64,000 nt of DNA from Tepiditoga spiralis. Its GTDB lineage: Bacteria; Thermotogota; Thermotogae; Petrotogales; Petrotogaceae. The stretch is taken from contig NZ_AP018712.1 in NCBI RefSeq assembly GCF_014701195.1, forward strand, positions 1,506,501-1,570,500. Reading direction: 5' to 3'. The notes beneath the pieces are model-generated. The model saw only the letters and a program-made list of their open reading frames with translations, did no database searches and was not told the origin of the DNA. This document shows, piece by piece, positions 1 to 8,139 of this stretch. How positions within the stretch are numbered: position 1 is the first letter of the stretch; every line of letters starts with the position of its first letter. The position numbers were made by a program, and so were the translations under genes.

Positions 1-1620
1 TAGTTCTTCATTTAAAATTTTAATTACAAGTGGAGCACAAAAACCTCCTTGACATCTTCCCATCCCTGCTCGTACCCTTTTTTTTATTCCATCAACAGTT
101 GTTGCTGGAATTGGTGAATGTATTGCATCTATGATTTCTCCTTTACTTATTTCTTCACATCTACAAATGATTTCACCATAATTAGGATTTTTATGAATTA
201 ATTTGTTTCTTTCTTCAAAGGTCATATCTTTTAAGGTTAATATTTTCTTTCTTTTAGGAATCCAATTCTCTTTTTTTACGACTCTTGTTTTTTCTTTTAA
301 TATATCTATTGTTATTTTTGAAATATCTTCTGCTATTGCTGGAGCGGATGCAAAGCCAGGTGACTGTATTCCCGCAGCATGAACCAAATTGTTTATTTTT
401 TGTGACTTTTCTATTATGAAATCTTCTTTATAAGTCGAAGCTCTTATGCCCGAAAAATAAGTTATAATATCTGTTTTTCTTATCCCTTTTATATTTTTTA
501 AATGTTTGTTTATTATTGCATTTAAACCTTCTGGAGTGGTAGTATAATCTTCTTTAAATGGTTGTTCAATTGCAGTTGGACCAGCAAGTATATTGCCTTC
601 TACTGTTTTTACAAGTCCTCCACCTTTTGTTGTGCTTTTAAAGTTTAAAGAAGGTTTGCTCAATATGGAGTAAAGCATATGTCCTTTCTTTTTATCAAGA
701 AGTGCAATTTCACCTTTTCTTGGATGTATTGTAAAAAATCTGTCTCCAGCCATTTCAGCAATTTCATCTGAAAAAACTCCAGCAGCATTTATTACTATTT
801 TGGGATAAAGTTTTCCTCTGTTAGTTTCAACATACTTTATTTCATTATTTTCTGTAATTATGTTTGTGACTATCGTATCTAAAGAAAATTCAACATCATT
901 TATTGCTGCACTTTCACCAAATGCTATTGTTGTTTTGTATGGAGATACAATTCCTGCATCTGGAAAGATAACACCTCCTTCTATTTCAGCTGATATATAT
1001 TTTTCGCGTTTTTTTAACTCTTTTTTATTTAAAAATTTCATCCTTACTTTATTTTCGTGTGCTCTTATTTTTAATAGAGGAAGAGCAAATTTTAAATACC
1101 ACTTGTCATATAGAATCAAAGAACCAGTTCGGTTGAATTCAATATCCAATTCTTTTGCAAGTTTTGTATACATTTTATTTCCACGAGAATTATAAATTGC
1201 TTTTTTACTTCCAGGTCTTGGAGCTATTCCAGGATGAATCATTCCATCATTTCTTGAAGATGTGTGAACGGCTAAATCATATTCTTTATCCACAAGAAGC
1301 GTTTTTATTTTCCACTTTGAAAGTTCTCTTGCAATAGAACAACCAATTATTCCACCACCAATTATTAAAACATCAACCTTTTTGTTTTGAAGTTTTGTAT
1401 CTTTTAATAGTGGTTTTGAAATTGATGGAAGATTTAAATTTTTTACTTTTAATTTATTTATTACTCCTCTATAAGAAGAGTTGGCAGCAATTTTACCACT
1501 TAAATAAACTTTATTCCAAGTATTTACTTCACCTTCAAGTTTTATTGCTCCATTTTCTTCTGAACATATGATATCTTTTGAAATTTTTTTGGTTAATTTT
1601 TTTTGTATTTTCTTCAACAT
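1..1620 (-). CDS. GlpA-like FAD-dependent oxidoreductase, BFD-type [2Fe-2S] end, partial
   Basis: Runs off the left edge, with about 540 residues visible. After an N-terminal extension of about 95 residues comes a dinucleotide-binding motif (DVLIIGGGIIGCSIARELS) typical of the DAO/GlpA glycerol-3-phosphate dehydrogenase family. Near the window edge is the cysteine pattern CRCEE followed by GRCQGGFC, the BFD-like [2Fe-2S] domain seen in anaerobic GlpA relatives. The likely role is oxidation of glycerol-3-phosphate to dihydroxyacetone phosphate with FAD and an iron-sulfur relay (family knowledge, not proof). The extension reads like a BON domain (ENGAIKLEGEVN ... GVINKLKV). Start: ATG at 1618-1620 lies nine bases after AGGGG; an in-frame ATG at 1627-1629 abuts that site and is less likely. 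Divergent from a GntR gene. A TACAAT -10 (1663-1668, minus) sits beside a palindromic operator. Confidence 0.8.
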   Translation of the reverse strand, partial: MLKKIQKKLTKKISKDIICSEENGAIKLEGEVNTWNKVYLSGKIAANSSYRGVINKLKVKNLNLPSISKPLLKDTKLQNKKVDVLIIGGGIIGCSIARELSKWKIKTLLVDKEYDLAVHTSSRNDGMIHPGIAPRPGSKKAIYNSRGNKMYTKLAKELDIEFNRTGSLILYDKWYLKFALPLLKIRAHENKVRMKFLNKKELKKREKYISAEIEGGVIFPDAGIVSPYKTTIAFGESAAINDVEFSLDTIVTNIITENNEIKYVETNRGKLYPKIVINAAGVFSDEIAEMAGDRFFTIHPRKGEIALLDKKKGHMLYSILSKPSLNFKSTTKGGGLVKTVEGNILAGPTAIEQPFKEDYTTTPEGLNAIINKHLKNIKGIRKTDIITYFSGIRASTYKEDFIIEKSQKINNLVHAAGIQSPGFASAPAIAEDISKITIDILKEKTRVVKKENWIPKRKKILTLKDMTFEERNKLIHKNPNYGEIICRCEEISKGEIIDAIHSPIPATTVDGIKKRVRAGMGRCQGGFCAPLVIKILNEEL

Positions 1621-1644
1621 AAAAGTCATCCCCTAAAATGTATG

Positions 1645-1660
1645 AAATGTACGTACATTT
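1645..1660. promoter_or_regulatory. Perfect 16-bp palindromic operator for the GntR regulator
   Basis: AAATGTACGTACATTT is its own reverse complement. It lies two bases downstream of a minus-strand -10 (TACAAT, 1663-1668), so it would cover the transcription start of the FAD oxidoreductase gene. GntR-family repressors bind short palindromes of this kind, and a GntR gene starts 188 bp away on the other strand. That this protein binds this site is inference. Confidence 0.7.
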
Positions 1661-1700
1661 ATATTGTATAAAAAAATTTAATAAAATAAAAATGCAATTT

Positions 1701-1724
1701 TAAATATTTGTATTCAAATATTTA
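1701..1724. repeat. Inverted repeat, 10-bp arms, in the divergent intergenic region
   Basis: TAAATATTTG and CAAATATTTA are separated by four bases (TATT). It lies between the divergent FAD oxidoreductase and GntR promoters. It could be a second operator or a DNA hairpin; all-AT arms also arise easily by chance in this genome. Confidence 0.4.
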
Positions 1725-1848
1725 GATATAAAGATTATTAGATAAAAAAATTAATTACTTTAATAGATTTAATATACAAAAAAATATTATGGTATAATTA
1801 TTTAACAGTAAAAATAAAAGTTTTTAATAGTTTAAAAGGAGTTTTTGC

Positions 1849-2556
1849 ATGCAATTACCTTTATATATTGAAATATCAGAAAATTTAAAAAATTTTATAC
1901 TTGATGGAAATATAAAAATAGGCGAAAAAATTCCAGGAGACTTTGAATTAATGAAACAATACCAAGTTAGTAGAGACACGATAAGAAAGGCTATAAAAGT
2001 TTTAGTTGATGATGGATATTTAATAAGGAGACCTGGAAAAGGAACTTTTTTATGTAGAAGAAGAAAAGTAGATTCTATAGAAAAGATAATATCGTTTAGT
2101 TCTGAATTGATAGCTCGAGGATATGTTCCATCAACAAAATTAATAAAATTTAAAGAGATTAATGCAACACCTGAGATTTCTGAAATGCTCAAATGTAATC
2201 AAAATGAAGATATTTATTTAATTGAAAGAATAAGATATGCTAGTAAATTACCGATAGCATTTGAAACAACATATTTATTAAAAAAAATAGTAGGGGAAAT
2301 AAAGAAAAATGAACTTCTTGACTCTATGTATGAGTTTTTGTCAAGAGAAAAAAATATTGAATTTATAAAAATGGTACAGGAAATAAAACCTAAAATGTTA
2401 GATTCTAAAGTGGCAAAAATGATGAAAGTTGATATAATGCCAGTAATACATTTATCAAGAATTATATATACAAAAAATAATATGCCATTTTTTGCACTTT
2501 CATTTTTACTCCGTGGAGATAATTATTCTATGAAAAATGAGGTTATTTTAAAATAA
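1849..2556 (+). CDS. GntR-family transcriptional regulator (HutC type, UTRA domain)
   Basis: 235 residues, the usual length for the HutC subfamily. Residues 1-70 form the winged helix-turn-helix (recognition-helix region YQVSRDTIRKAIKVLVDDGY and wing RRPGKGTF). Residues 85-235 match a UTRA effector-binding domain (ERIRYASKLPIAFETTYL, then a C-terminal LSRIIYT segment). Start ATG follows AAAGGAG. A plus-strand -10 (TATAAT, 1793-1798) lies upstream. It is divergent from the GlpA-like gene and probably represses it and itself through the palindrome at 1645-1660. UTRA proteins often sense phosphorylated sugars or amines, so a glycerol-phosphate-type ligand fits the neighbourhood but is not shown. 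Confidence 0.88.
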   Translation: MQLPLYIEISENLKNFILDGNIKIGEKIPGDFELMKQYQVSRDTIRKAIKVLVDDGYLIRRPGKGTFLCRRRKVDSIEKIISFSSELIARGYVPSTKLIKFKEINATPEISEMLKCNQNEDIYLIERIRYASKLPIAFETTYLLKKIVGEIKKNELLDSMYEFLSREKNIEFIKMVQEIKPKMLDSKVAKMMKVDIMPVIHLSRIIYTKNNMPFFALSFLLRGDNYSMKNEVILK

Positions 2557-2572
2557 AGAATAGGAGGTATTA

Positions 2573-2917
2573 ATGAAATATTTATTTAAGTTATTAATAT
2601 CAGCATTAATAATAGTATTTGTTTCTGAATTCAGTAAAAAATTTTCGTGGATAGGTGGATTGATAGCTTCTCTTCCACTTATTTCTATAATTTCAATATT
2701 TTGGCTTTACAATGATACAAAAGATATAGTTAAAGTAACTAACTTATCTTTAAATATTTTTTGGTTTGTAATTCCATCATTAATATTTTTTATTATGTTA
2801 CCTTTTTTCTTGAAATATTTTCCATTTTATTTATCAATGATATTTTCTTCTATAATAACAATTATATTTTATATAATTTTTTCTTATATAATTTCAAAGA
2901 TTGGAGTTAAAATATGA
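2573..2917 (+). CDS. DUF3147-type small membrane protein
   Basis: 114 residues with four hydrophobic segments: near 3-18, 25-45, 57-82 and 88-110. The GGLIASLPLISIISIFWLY stretch resembles the DUF3147 family, for which no function is known. Start ATG follows AGGAGG 16 bp after the GntR stop, so it is probably co-transcribed with it. Its stop overlaps the next start (ATGA). Confidence 0.7.
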   Translation: MKYLFKLLISALIIVFVSEFSKKFSWIGGLIASLPLISIISIFWLYNDTKDIVKVTNLSLNIFWFVIPSLIFFIMLPFFLKYFPFYLSMIFSSIITIIFYIIFSYIISKIGVKI

Positions 2918-3309
2918 ATAGTGGGACTTATTTATTGTTAGTAGAAATAGAAAGAGATATAGAAGTAAAAATAAAAAGAAAAGAAATAAAAATAAAAAAA
3001 GGGAAGTATCTTTATGTTGGATCAGCTATGAAAAACCTTCATCAAAGGGTTGGAAGACATATATCTTTTAAAGAAGGAGATTATAAAAAACATTGGCATA
3101 TTGATTCTTTGCTTGAAAATGGTAAAGTTCTTTTTTCAATTATTATTCCTGATGGTATTTATAAAGAAGAAAAATTTTCAAAAAAGTTTAATAATAATTT
3201 TAATAGCATAAAAAATTTTGGAGCAACTGATTTAAAAACAGACTCCAATTTGTTTATTATAGAAAATACAAAAAAATTTTTTGAATTTTTAAATGAAATT
3301 TTAGTTTAA
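2914..3309 (+). CDS. GIY-YIG nuclease-like protein of the DUF123 family
   Basis: 131 residues. GTYLL near the N terminus, YLYVGSAMKNLHQRVGRH near residue 35, and a later H-W-H-I-D segment match the DUF123 branch of the GIY-YIG fold, which is short, stand-alone and of unknown role in bacteria and archaea. The start codon overlaps the stop of the upstream membrane-protein gene, indicating translational coupling. It converges on the response-regulator gene with only one base between the stops and no visible terminator. Confidence 0.75.
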   Translation: MNSGTYLLLVEIERDIEVKIKRKEIKIKKGKYLYVGSAMKNLHQRVGRHISFKEGDYKKHWHIDSLLENGKVLFSIIIPDGIYKEEKFSKKFNNNFNSIKNFGATDLKTDSNLFIIENTKKFFEFLNEILV

Positions 3310-3310
3310 A

Positions 3311-3715
3311 TTACAAAGCATCTTTAAAAAGATCTGACCATCGTTTTAATTTTTTTTGTGTATTTATTATAATTTCATTTATTGTATTTATATCAAAAGG
3401 TTTAGTTAAATAATCGTCTGCTCCATTTTCAAAAGCATTAATAATTTTATTTAAATCTGAATTTCCTGTTATTATTATTATTTGAGTGAAACTATTTTGA
3501 GATTTTATTTTTTTTAAAAATTCAAAAGAATCCATTCCAGGCATTACAATATCTAAAAAAACTATATGGAAATTAGTGTTTTCAAATAAATAAAATGCTT
3601 CATCAGCATTCTTTGATAGTTCAACATTAATATTTTCAAATTCTTCATTTATGTATTCTTTCAAAACAGTTCTAATATCTTCTTCATCATCAATTATTAA
3701 TAAATTAAACTTCAT
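3311..3715 (-). CDS. Receiver-only response regulator (CheY-like)
   Basis: 134 residues, a single REC domain. The acidic pair (IIDDEED) is near residue 9, the phospho-acceptor Asp lies in VFLDIVMPGM near residue 55, the Thr/Ser switch in IIITGNS, and the conserved Lys in DYLTKPFD. No DNA-binding or enzymatic output domain follows. It lies four bases after the histidine kinase gene and is very likely its phosphorylation partner in a wHTH-kinase-REC operon. Output must be through protein contact or a phosphorelay (inference). Confidence 0.85.
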   Translation of the reverse strand: MKFNLLIIDDEEDIRTVLKEYINEEFENINVELSKNADEAFYLFENTNFHIVFLDIVMPGMDSFEFLKKIKSQNSFTQIIIITGNSDLNKIINAFENGADDYLTKPFDINTINEIIINTQKKLKRWSDLFKDAL

Positions 3716-3719
3716 ATTA

Positions 3720-4988
3720 TCACTCCTCGATAGGAAATATTAAAGTAAAGGTAGTTCCATAATTTTCTTTTGAAATTACAGAAATTTTTATGTTATGAGT
3801 TATACATACAGAACTAACAAAAAAAAGTCCGTGTCCAAGACCATATTTTTGTTTTGTTGTAAAAAATGGGTTAAATATATTATTTAATACATCTTTAGAC
3901 ATACCTATACCATTATCAGAGATTTTTAAAACTACATTTTTTCTGTATTTAAAAGTTGAAATTTGAATTACTCCATCTTTATTATTTTTTATAGCATCCA
4001 AAGCATTAGAAAATAAATTTATCAAAGAAATAATTATTTTGTTAGCATCACCTTTTATATTTACATTTTTTGATTTTTCAATATCCAATATAAATTTTTT
4101 TTGATTATTATTAAATAAAAAGTTATTTGCTTTTAAAATTGCATCATTTAATTTAAAAACTGAAAGAATATTTTCCTTTTTAAAAGCACCTCTAAAAATA
4201 TCTATTATATCTTTAATTCTATAAAATTGATTTGATATTTTTTTAATTCTATCAATGCTATAATATTTTTCGTTTTTTAGAATCATTTCTGTATTCATTA
4301 TACCAATTGTTAATGGATTGTTTATTTCATGAAGCATTCCCATCATCATTTGACCAGCTAGTGAAAATTTTTCAGAATCTAATAATTTTTCATCATAAAC
4401 TTTCATCCTTTTGCATTCATTGAAAAAAATATTGTAAAGAGTAAACATATTTAAAAATGAATTAACTATTATTTCTTCTCCATGAATAGAAGGAATATCT
4501 GAATTATATTTTAATTTTATAGAAAATTCTTCAGTATTTATATTTTTTATTTTAACATTATTTGTTGATTTTCCAACTTTAACTTTATTTTTTTCATCTA
4601 AAATAACTTCTAAAAAATTAAATAAATTACTATTAATAAATATTTTTATTAGTTTTTCTAAAAATTTTAAAGGTTCTAATTTTTCCATAGCAGATATTCT
4701 TATTGTTTCTAGAACTTCAAATCTTATTTGTGGAGTTTTAAATGTTTTAGTAAACTTTAAAAATTCTACTATATAATTATTTTCATAAGAGGTTATTTTT
4801 AAAGTGTAATTGTTAAAATTAAATTCTTTATTTATAACATTACTTTGTATTTTATTTTTTATAAATACTTCAAATTTATTTTTATCAATAAATTTTAAAG
4901 TTTTAAATTTTTTATTTGTATATAAAAGATTTCCATTTTCATTAAATATTGCTATGGCAATAGATAAAGAATCAATTATTTTTTTCAT
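3720..4988 (-). CDS. Soluble sensor histidine kinase
   Basis: 422 residues with no clear membrane segment, so cytoplasmic. Residues 1-80 look like a PAS-type sensor (AIFNENGNLLYTNKKF). The H-box GMLHEINNPLTI puts the phospho-His near residue 220. The C-terminal HATPase_c domain shows the N-box (NLFSNALDAI), G1 (ISDNGIGM) and a final glycine box (KYGLGHGLFFV). Residues 90-190 match no domain I recognise and could be GAF-like. Start follows GGAGTA. It sits between the winged-helix gene and the REC gene with gaps of three to four bases, one operon. Confidence 0.88.
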   Translation of the reverse strand: MKKIIDSLSIAIAIFNENGNLLYTNKKFKTLKFIDKNKFEVFIKNKIQSNVINKEFNFNNYTLKITSYENNYIVEFLKFTKTFKTPQIRFEVLETIRISAMEKLEPLKFLEKLIKIFINSNLFNFLEVILDEKNKVKVGKSTNNVKIKNINTEEFSIKLKYNSDIPSIHGEEIIVNSFLNMFTLYNIFFNECKRMKVYDEKLLDSEKFSLAGQMMMGMLHEINNPLTIGIMNTEMILKNEKYYSIDRIKKISNQFYRIKDIIDIFRGAFKKENILSVFKLNDAILKANNFLFNNNQKKFILDIEKSKNVNIKGDANKIIISLINLFSNALDAIKNNKDGVIQISTFKYRKNVVLKISDNGIGMSKDVLNNIFNPFFTTKQKYGLGHGLFFVSSVCITHNIKISVISKENYGTTFTLIFPIEE

Positions 4989-4991
4989 GTT

Positions 4992-5303
4992 TTACTCCTC
5001 AATATTAAAAAAGTTTTTTAACATATCTTTTTTTAATTTTTGGTTTTCTATTTTTTCTTCAAAATCAAAAAGCTCTTTTAAAATATTTTTATAATAATCA
5101 GAAATAATAAAGTATTTTTTTCTTGGCCCTTCTTCAATAGCTGTAACTACATTGTTTTTAATTAAAGAATCAAGAGAAGCTTTTGTACTTCCTGCACCGC
5201 TTTTTAAAGAATTTTTTATTTCAGAAAATCTGACTTTACCTTTTTTGGAAAGAATTCTTAAAATTTTTATTTTTAATTCTGATCCAAAAGTAATTTCGTA
5301 CAT
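4992..5303 (-). CDS. Winged helix-turn-helix transcriptional regulator
   Basis: 103 residues. It has an ArsR/MarR-like winged-helix core: KIKILRILSKKGKVRFSEI, then SKxxLDSLIKNNVV and the wing IEEGPRKKYFIISDYY. The last 25 residues form a charged helix. No metal-binding cysteines are present. It is the first gene of the kinase/receiver operon and is divergent from a second receiver gene, so it may regulate the shared intergenic region (5304-5446) with its direct repeats. Ligand unknown. Confidence 0.75.
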   Translation of the reverse strand: MYEITFGSELKIKILRILSKKGKVRFSEIKNSLKSGAGSTKASLDSLIKNNVVTAIEEGPRKKYFIISDYYKNILKELFDFEEKIENQKLKKDMLKNFFNIEE

Positions 5304-5367
5304 TTTTCATCTCCTTTCTTGAATTAAATTTTCAATTATGATATAATTGCTAATGCGAACTAATTAA

Positions 5368-5401
5368 TTCTAAAAAAAGACTTTATGTTTCTAAAAAAAG
5401 A
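5368..5401. repeat. Direct repeat of 13 bp, 21 bp apart, inside an inverted TTAATTC/GAATTAA frame
   Basis: TTCTAAAAAAAGA occurs at 5368-5380 and 5389-5401, exactly two helical turns apart. TTAATTC precedes the first and GAATTAA follows the second. It lies midway between the divergent winged-helix and receiver genes, which suggests an operator; the binding protein is not known. Confidence 0.45.
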
Positions 5402-5446
5402 ATTAACATACTTATTATATCATAATAATCATCAGGAGATGAATGT

Positions 5447-5800
5447 ATGAGAATTTTAGTTGTAGAAGATGATTTTGTATCAAGAGAAATCATGAAAGAA
5501 ATTATAGAAAAAAATGTTTACTTTGCTAAATCAGGTAAAGAAGGATATGATATTTTTATTAAAAATTATAACAAAAATAAATTTGATCTAATATTTTTAG
5601 ATGTAATGATGCCTGAAATGAATGGACTTACACTATTAAAAAAAATTAGATCTTATGAAACAGATTTTAAAACAAAAATAATAATGATCTCGGCTTTAGA
5701 TGATATAAAAACAATAAAAGAAGCAAAGAAAATAGGTTGTGATGATTATATTATTAAACCAATAGAACCAAATGAAATAAGAGAAATAATAGGAGGTTAA
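5447..5800 (+). CDS. Receiver-only response regulator (CheY-like), second copy
   Basis: 117 residues, one REC domain: acidic pair VVEDDF at residues 7-8, phospho-acceptor in IFLDVMMPEM near residue 52, switch MISALD, and Lys in DYIIKPIE. No output domain. Start ATG follows AGGAGATGA. Divergent from the winged-helix/kinase/REC operon and only three bases upstream of methylglyoxal synthase, so it is co-transcribed with that gene. It differs clearly in sequence from the REC at 3311-3715, so it is not a recent duplicate. Confidence 0.85.
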   Translation: MRILVVEDDFVSREIMKEIIEKNVYFAKSGKEGYDIFIKNYNKNKFDLIFLDVMMPEMNGLTLLKKIRSYETDFKTKIIMISALDDIKTIKEAKKIGCDDYIIKPIEPNEIREIIGG

Positions 5801-5803
5801 AAA

Positions 5804-6190
5804 ATGATAAATGTAGCATTAATAGCTCATGATAAGAAAAAATTAGATTTAGTAATGTTTACAAGAGAGTGGAAAAAAGTTTTTTCTAAATGTAATTTGT
5901 ATGCAACTAATTCAACAGGAACTTTAATAGAAGAAAAGGTTGGATTAAAAATAACAAAGTTTAAGTCGGGACCATATGGTGGAGATTTACAAATAGGTGC
6001 TTTAATAACTTCTGATGATATTGATTTTGTAATCTTTTTAAGAGATCCACTAACAGCTCAACCTCATGAACCTGATGTATCAGCGCTTTTAAGAGTATGT
6101 GATGTTCATAATATACCTCTTGCAACGAACCTTGCAACAGCTGAAGGTTTAGTTTTAGAAATAGAAAAGAAATTAATAAAAGAGAGCTAA
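5804..6190 (+). CDS. mgsA: Methylglyoxal synthase
   Basis: 128 residues, close to the family norm. It converts dihydroxyacetone phosphate to methylglyoxal and phosphate, a bypass of lower glycolysis. Diagnostic segments are ALIAHDKKK at the N terminus, NSTGTLIEE (phosphate loop), [27 protein letters not shown] holding the catalytic Asp, and [16 protein letters not shown]. It follows the receiver gene by three bases with a strong ribosome site (AGGAGG). Its stop codon lies in the loop of a terminator hairpin. The product of a GlpA-type enzyme upstream would be its substrate, but no regulatory link is shown. Confidence 0.96.
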   Translation: MINVALIAHDKKKLDLVMFTREWKKVFSKCNLYATNSTGTLIEEKVGLKITKFKSGPYGGDLQIGALITSDDIDFVIFLRDPLTAQPHEPDVSALLRVCDVHNIPLATNLATAEGLVLEIEKKLIKES

Positions 6191-6200
6191 GCTCTCTTTT
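6178..6200 (+). terminator. Terminator hairpin after mgsA
   Basis: AAAAGAGAGCT pairs with AGCTCTCTTTT around a one-base centre that includes the mgsA stop codon region; it is followed by an AT tract. The stem is symmetrical, so it could act on both strands. Confidence 0.8.
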
Positions 6201-6238
6201 ATTTTATAGTAGGTAGCCTGTAAAATTTGGTAGGAGAC

Positions 6239-7828
6239 CATAAAAAAATTTGTGTAAATAAAAAAATGAAAAACCTTCTTCTTGGGATGGTAAAATAAAA
6301 CCAGGAAGGAGGTTTTTAAAATGGCAAGAAGAAAAAAAGAAGAAAAAGAAGAAAGCAACATTGAAAAATTAGCAAGATTAATAGCAAGGGATCCAGAGGT
6401 AAACACAATAAAAGATGTATATGAAAAGATAAAAGAATTAGTGGGACCGTTAATACAAGGGATGTTAGAAGCAGAATTAGAAGATGAATTAGGTTATGGG
6501 AAATATGATAAAGAAAACAAGAAAACAGATAATTCTAGAAATGGGTACAGTTCAAAAAGAGTAAGAACAAGTGTTGGAGAAATGGAATTAAAAATACCTA
6601 GAGATAGAAAAGGTGAATATGAGCCATAGTACCAAAGTATAAAAAAGATATCTCAGATATTGAAGGTAGAATAATAGGTATGTACGGTTTAGGATTAAGT
6701 ACAAAAGATATAGTTAAGAACGTAGAGGACATATATGGTGTAGAATTATCAGCGGAAATGATAAGTAAAATAACTAATAAAATATTACCTGAAATTAGAG
6801 AATGGCAAAGCAGACCTTTAGAAGAAATATATACTTTTATGTTTATGGATGGAATAGTGTTTAAAGTAAAAGATGATGGAGAAATAATAAAAAAGACTGC
6901 ATATGTTGTACTTGGTGTAAATATAGATGGATTTAAAGATGTACTTGGTATATATATAGGTGAAATAGAATCATCAAAATTTTGGTTAAGAGTATTAAAT
7001 GATTTAAAAAATAGAGGAATAAAAGATATATTAATAGCTTCTGTAGATGGATTAACAGGTTTCCCACAAGCAATAAAAACTGCTTTCCCAGATACTATAG
7101 TACAAAGATGTATAATACATCAAATAAGAAATACATTAAAATATGTTAGTTACAAAGATAGAAAAGAACTTGTTAATGATTTAAAAAAAGTATATAAAGC
7201 ACCAAATAAAGATATTGCCTATTCAAACTTACAAGATTTGAAAGAAAACAAATGGACTAAATACAAATTAGCATTAGAAAGTTGGGAAAAACATTGGGAA
7301 ACAATATCTCCTTATTTCGATTATGGCGATGATGTAAGAAAAATAATGTACACAACAAATGTAATAGAATCATTAAATAGGCAATATAGAAAAGCTACAA
7401 AAAATAAAACATCATTTCCAAATGACGATGCATTATTGAAAATGCTTTATTTAGCAACAATAAATGCAACAAAAAGATGGACAGCTCGTTATAGAAATTG
7501 GAGCAATGTCCTAAACGAATTATCCATCTTTTTTAATGAAAGAATTACAAAATATATCTATAATTCCTAACATAAATATACTTTGTAACTTAACAAAAAA
7601 TACCTATAACACACAAAAATGAATATTAAATATTATAATGCTATACCTTGCAATAAAAATTTGCAAAAGGCTATTTATTACAAAAAATTATACTAAAAAC
7701 TTCTAAAATTTACTCTTAAAGCATATTTCTTTATAGTCGATAATTCTTATGGAAATACTTTAAAAATAATAACTAATTTTATTTATTTTTACCTTCCAAG
7801 AAGAGCCGTTTACACAAAATTTTTTATG
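6239..7828 (+). mobile_element. IS256-family element, copy A (old, inactive)
   Basis: About 1.6 kb. The left end CATAAAAAAATTTGTGTAAA (from 6239) and the reverse complement of the right end CATAAAAAATTTTGTGTAAA (to 7828) are near-identical inverted repeats, and the GTGTAAA core is typical of IS256 ends. It contains a frameshifted transposase and an AT-rich 3' tail (7571-7800) without genes. No target duplication is visible and the exact outer ends are uncertain by up to ten bases. Base composition matches the host, which fits long residence. Confidence 0.75.
6321..7570 (+). pseudogene. IS256-family transposase, frameshifted
   Basis: Two reading frames (6321-6629 and a continuation reopening before 6680) together give a near full-length mutator/IS256-type transposase. 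Compared with the intact copy at 8219, four bases are missing after the segment encoding GEYEP (near 6625), bringing a TAG into frame. Beyond it the other frame resumes with VPKYKKDISDIEGRII. The three DDE-type regions are still readable (FMDGIVF, SVDGLTGF, NVIESLNRQYRKATK). Its ribosome site AAGGAGG is preceded by a TGGTAAAATAAAACCAG segment shared with copy B. A sequencing error cannot be excluded. Confidence 0.85.
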
Positions 7829-7908
7829 CTACCACTCTTAATGTTTCCTGAAACGTGGTTTTATTCAGCGTTTTATTTTTTTGGCCCATTTTTCAATTGT
7901 AATTTGGC

Positions 7909-8139
7909 TTATTCTTCACTTGCAAAATACATATCATATTTTTCTTCTTTAATATCCTTTAAACACTTTTCGTATACGTTTGCAGAAATTCTTAGTAAGC
8001 TTTTATACTTATTAAAGTTAGATCTATTATGATATAGTGGTTCTGATTTTAAAGAATAATCATTACTTTTATATCCTACGTATTCTTTTGGATGATCTTC
8101 TAAATATTTAATAAAACCTTCTTTATCATTTCCAAAATA
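7909..8139 (-). pseudogene. 3' fragment of the large unknown gene cut off by IS256 copy B
   Basis: The minus strand reads open from the IS junction at 8139 to a TAA at 7909-7911, ending ...DMYFASEE. It has no start of its own. Deleting the IS (8140-9680) and one target duplication joins it in frame to the reading frame that reaches 9681 from the right, giving KYFGNDKEGF across the junction. It is therefore the C-terminal 76 or so residues of the gene annotated at 9671-11690. The sequence is lysine/asparagine-rich with no recognised domain. A relative of its last codons and 3' flank recurs at 19836-19935. Confidence 0.8.
8132..8139. repeat. Left target-site duplication of IS256 copy B (CCAAAATA)
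   Basis: Identical to 9681-9688. Eight-base duplications are normal for IS256-family insertion. The perfect match indicates a fairly recent insertion. Confidence 0.9.

Noticed and set aside
6600-6690. Programmed frameshift in IS256 copy A
   Set aside because: IS256-family transposases are made from one frame, and comparison with copy B shows a simple four-base loss.
7826-8032. Plus-strand 68-codon frame
   Set aside because: It is antisense to the 3' fragment of the large broken gene and has no start signal.
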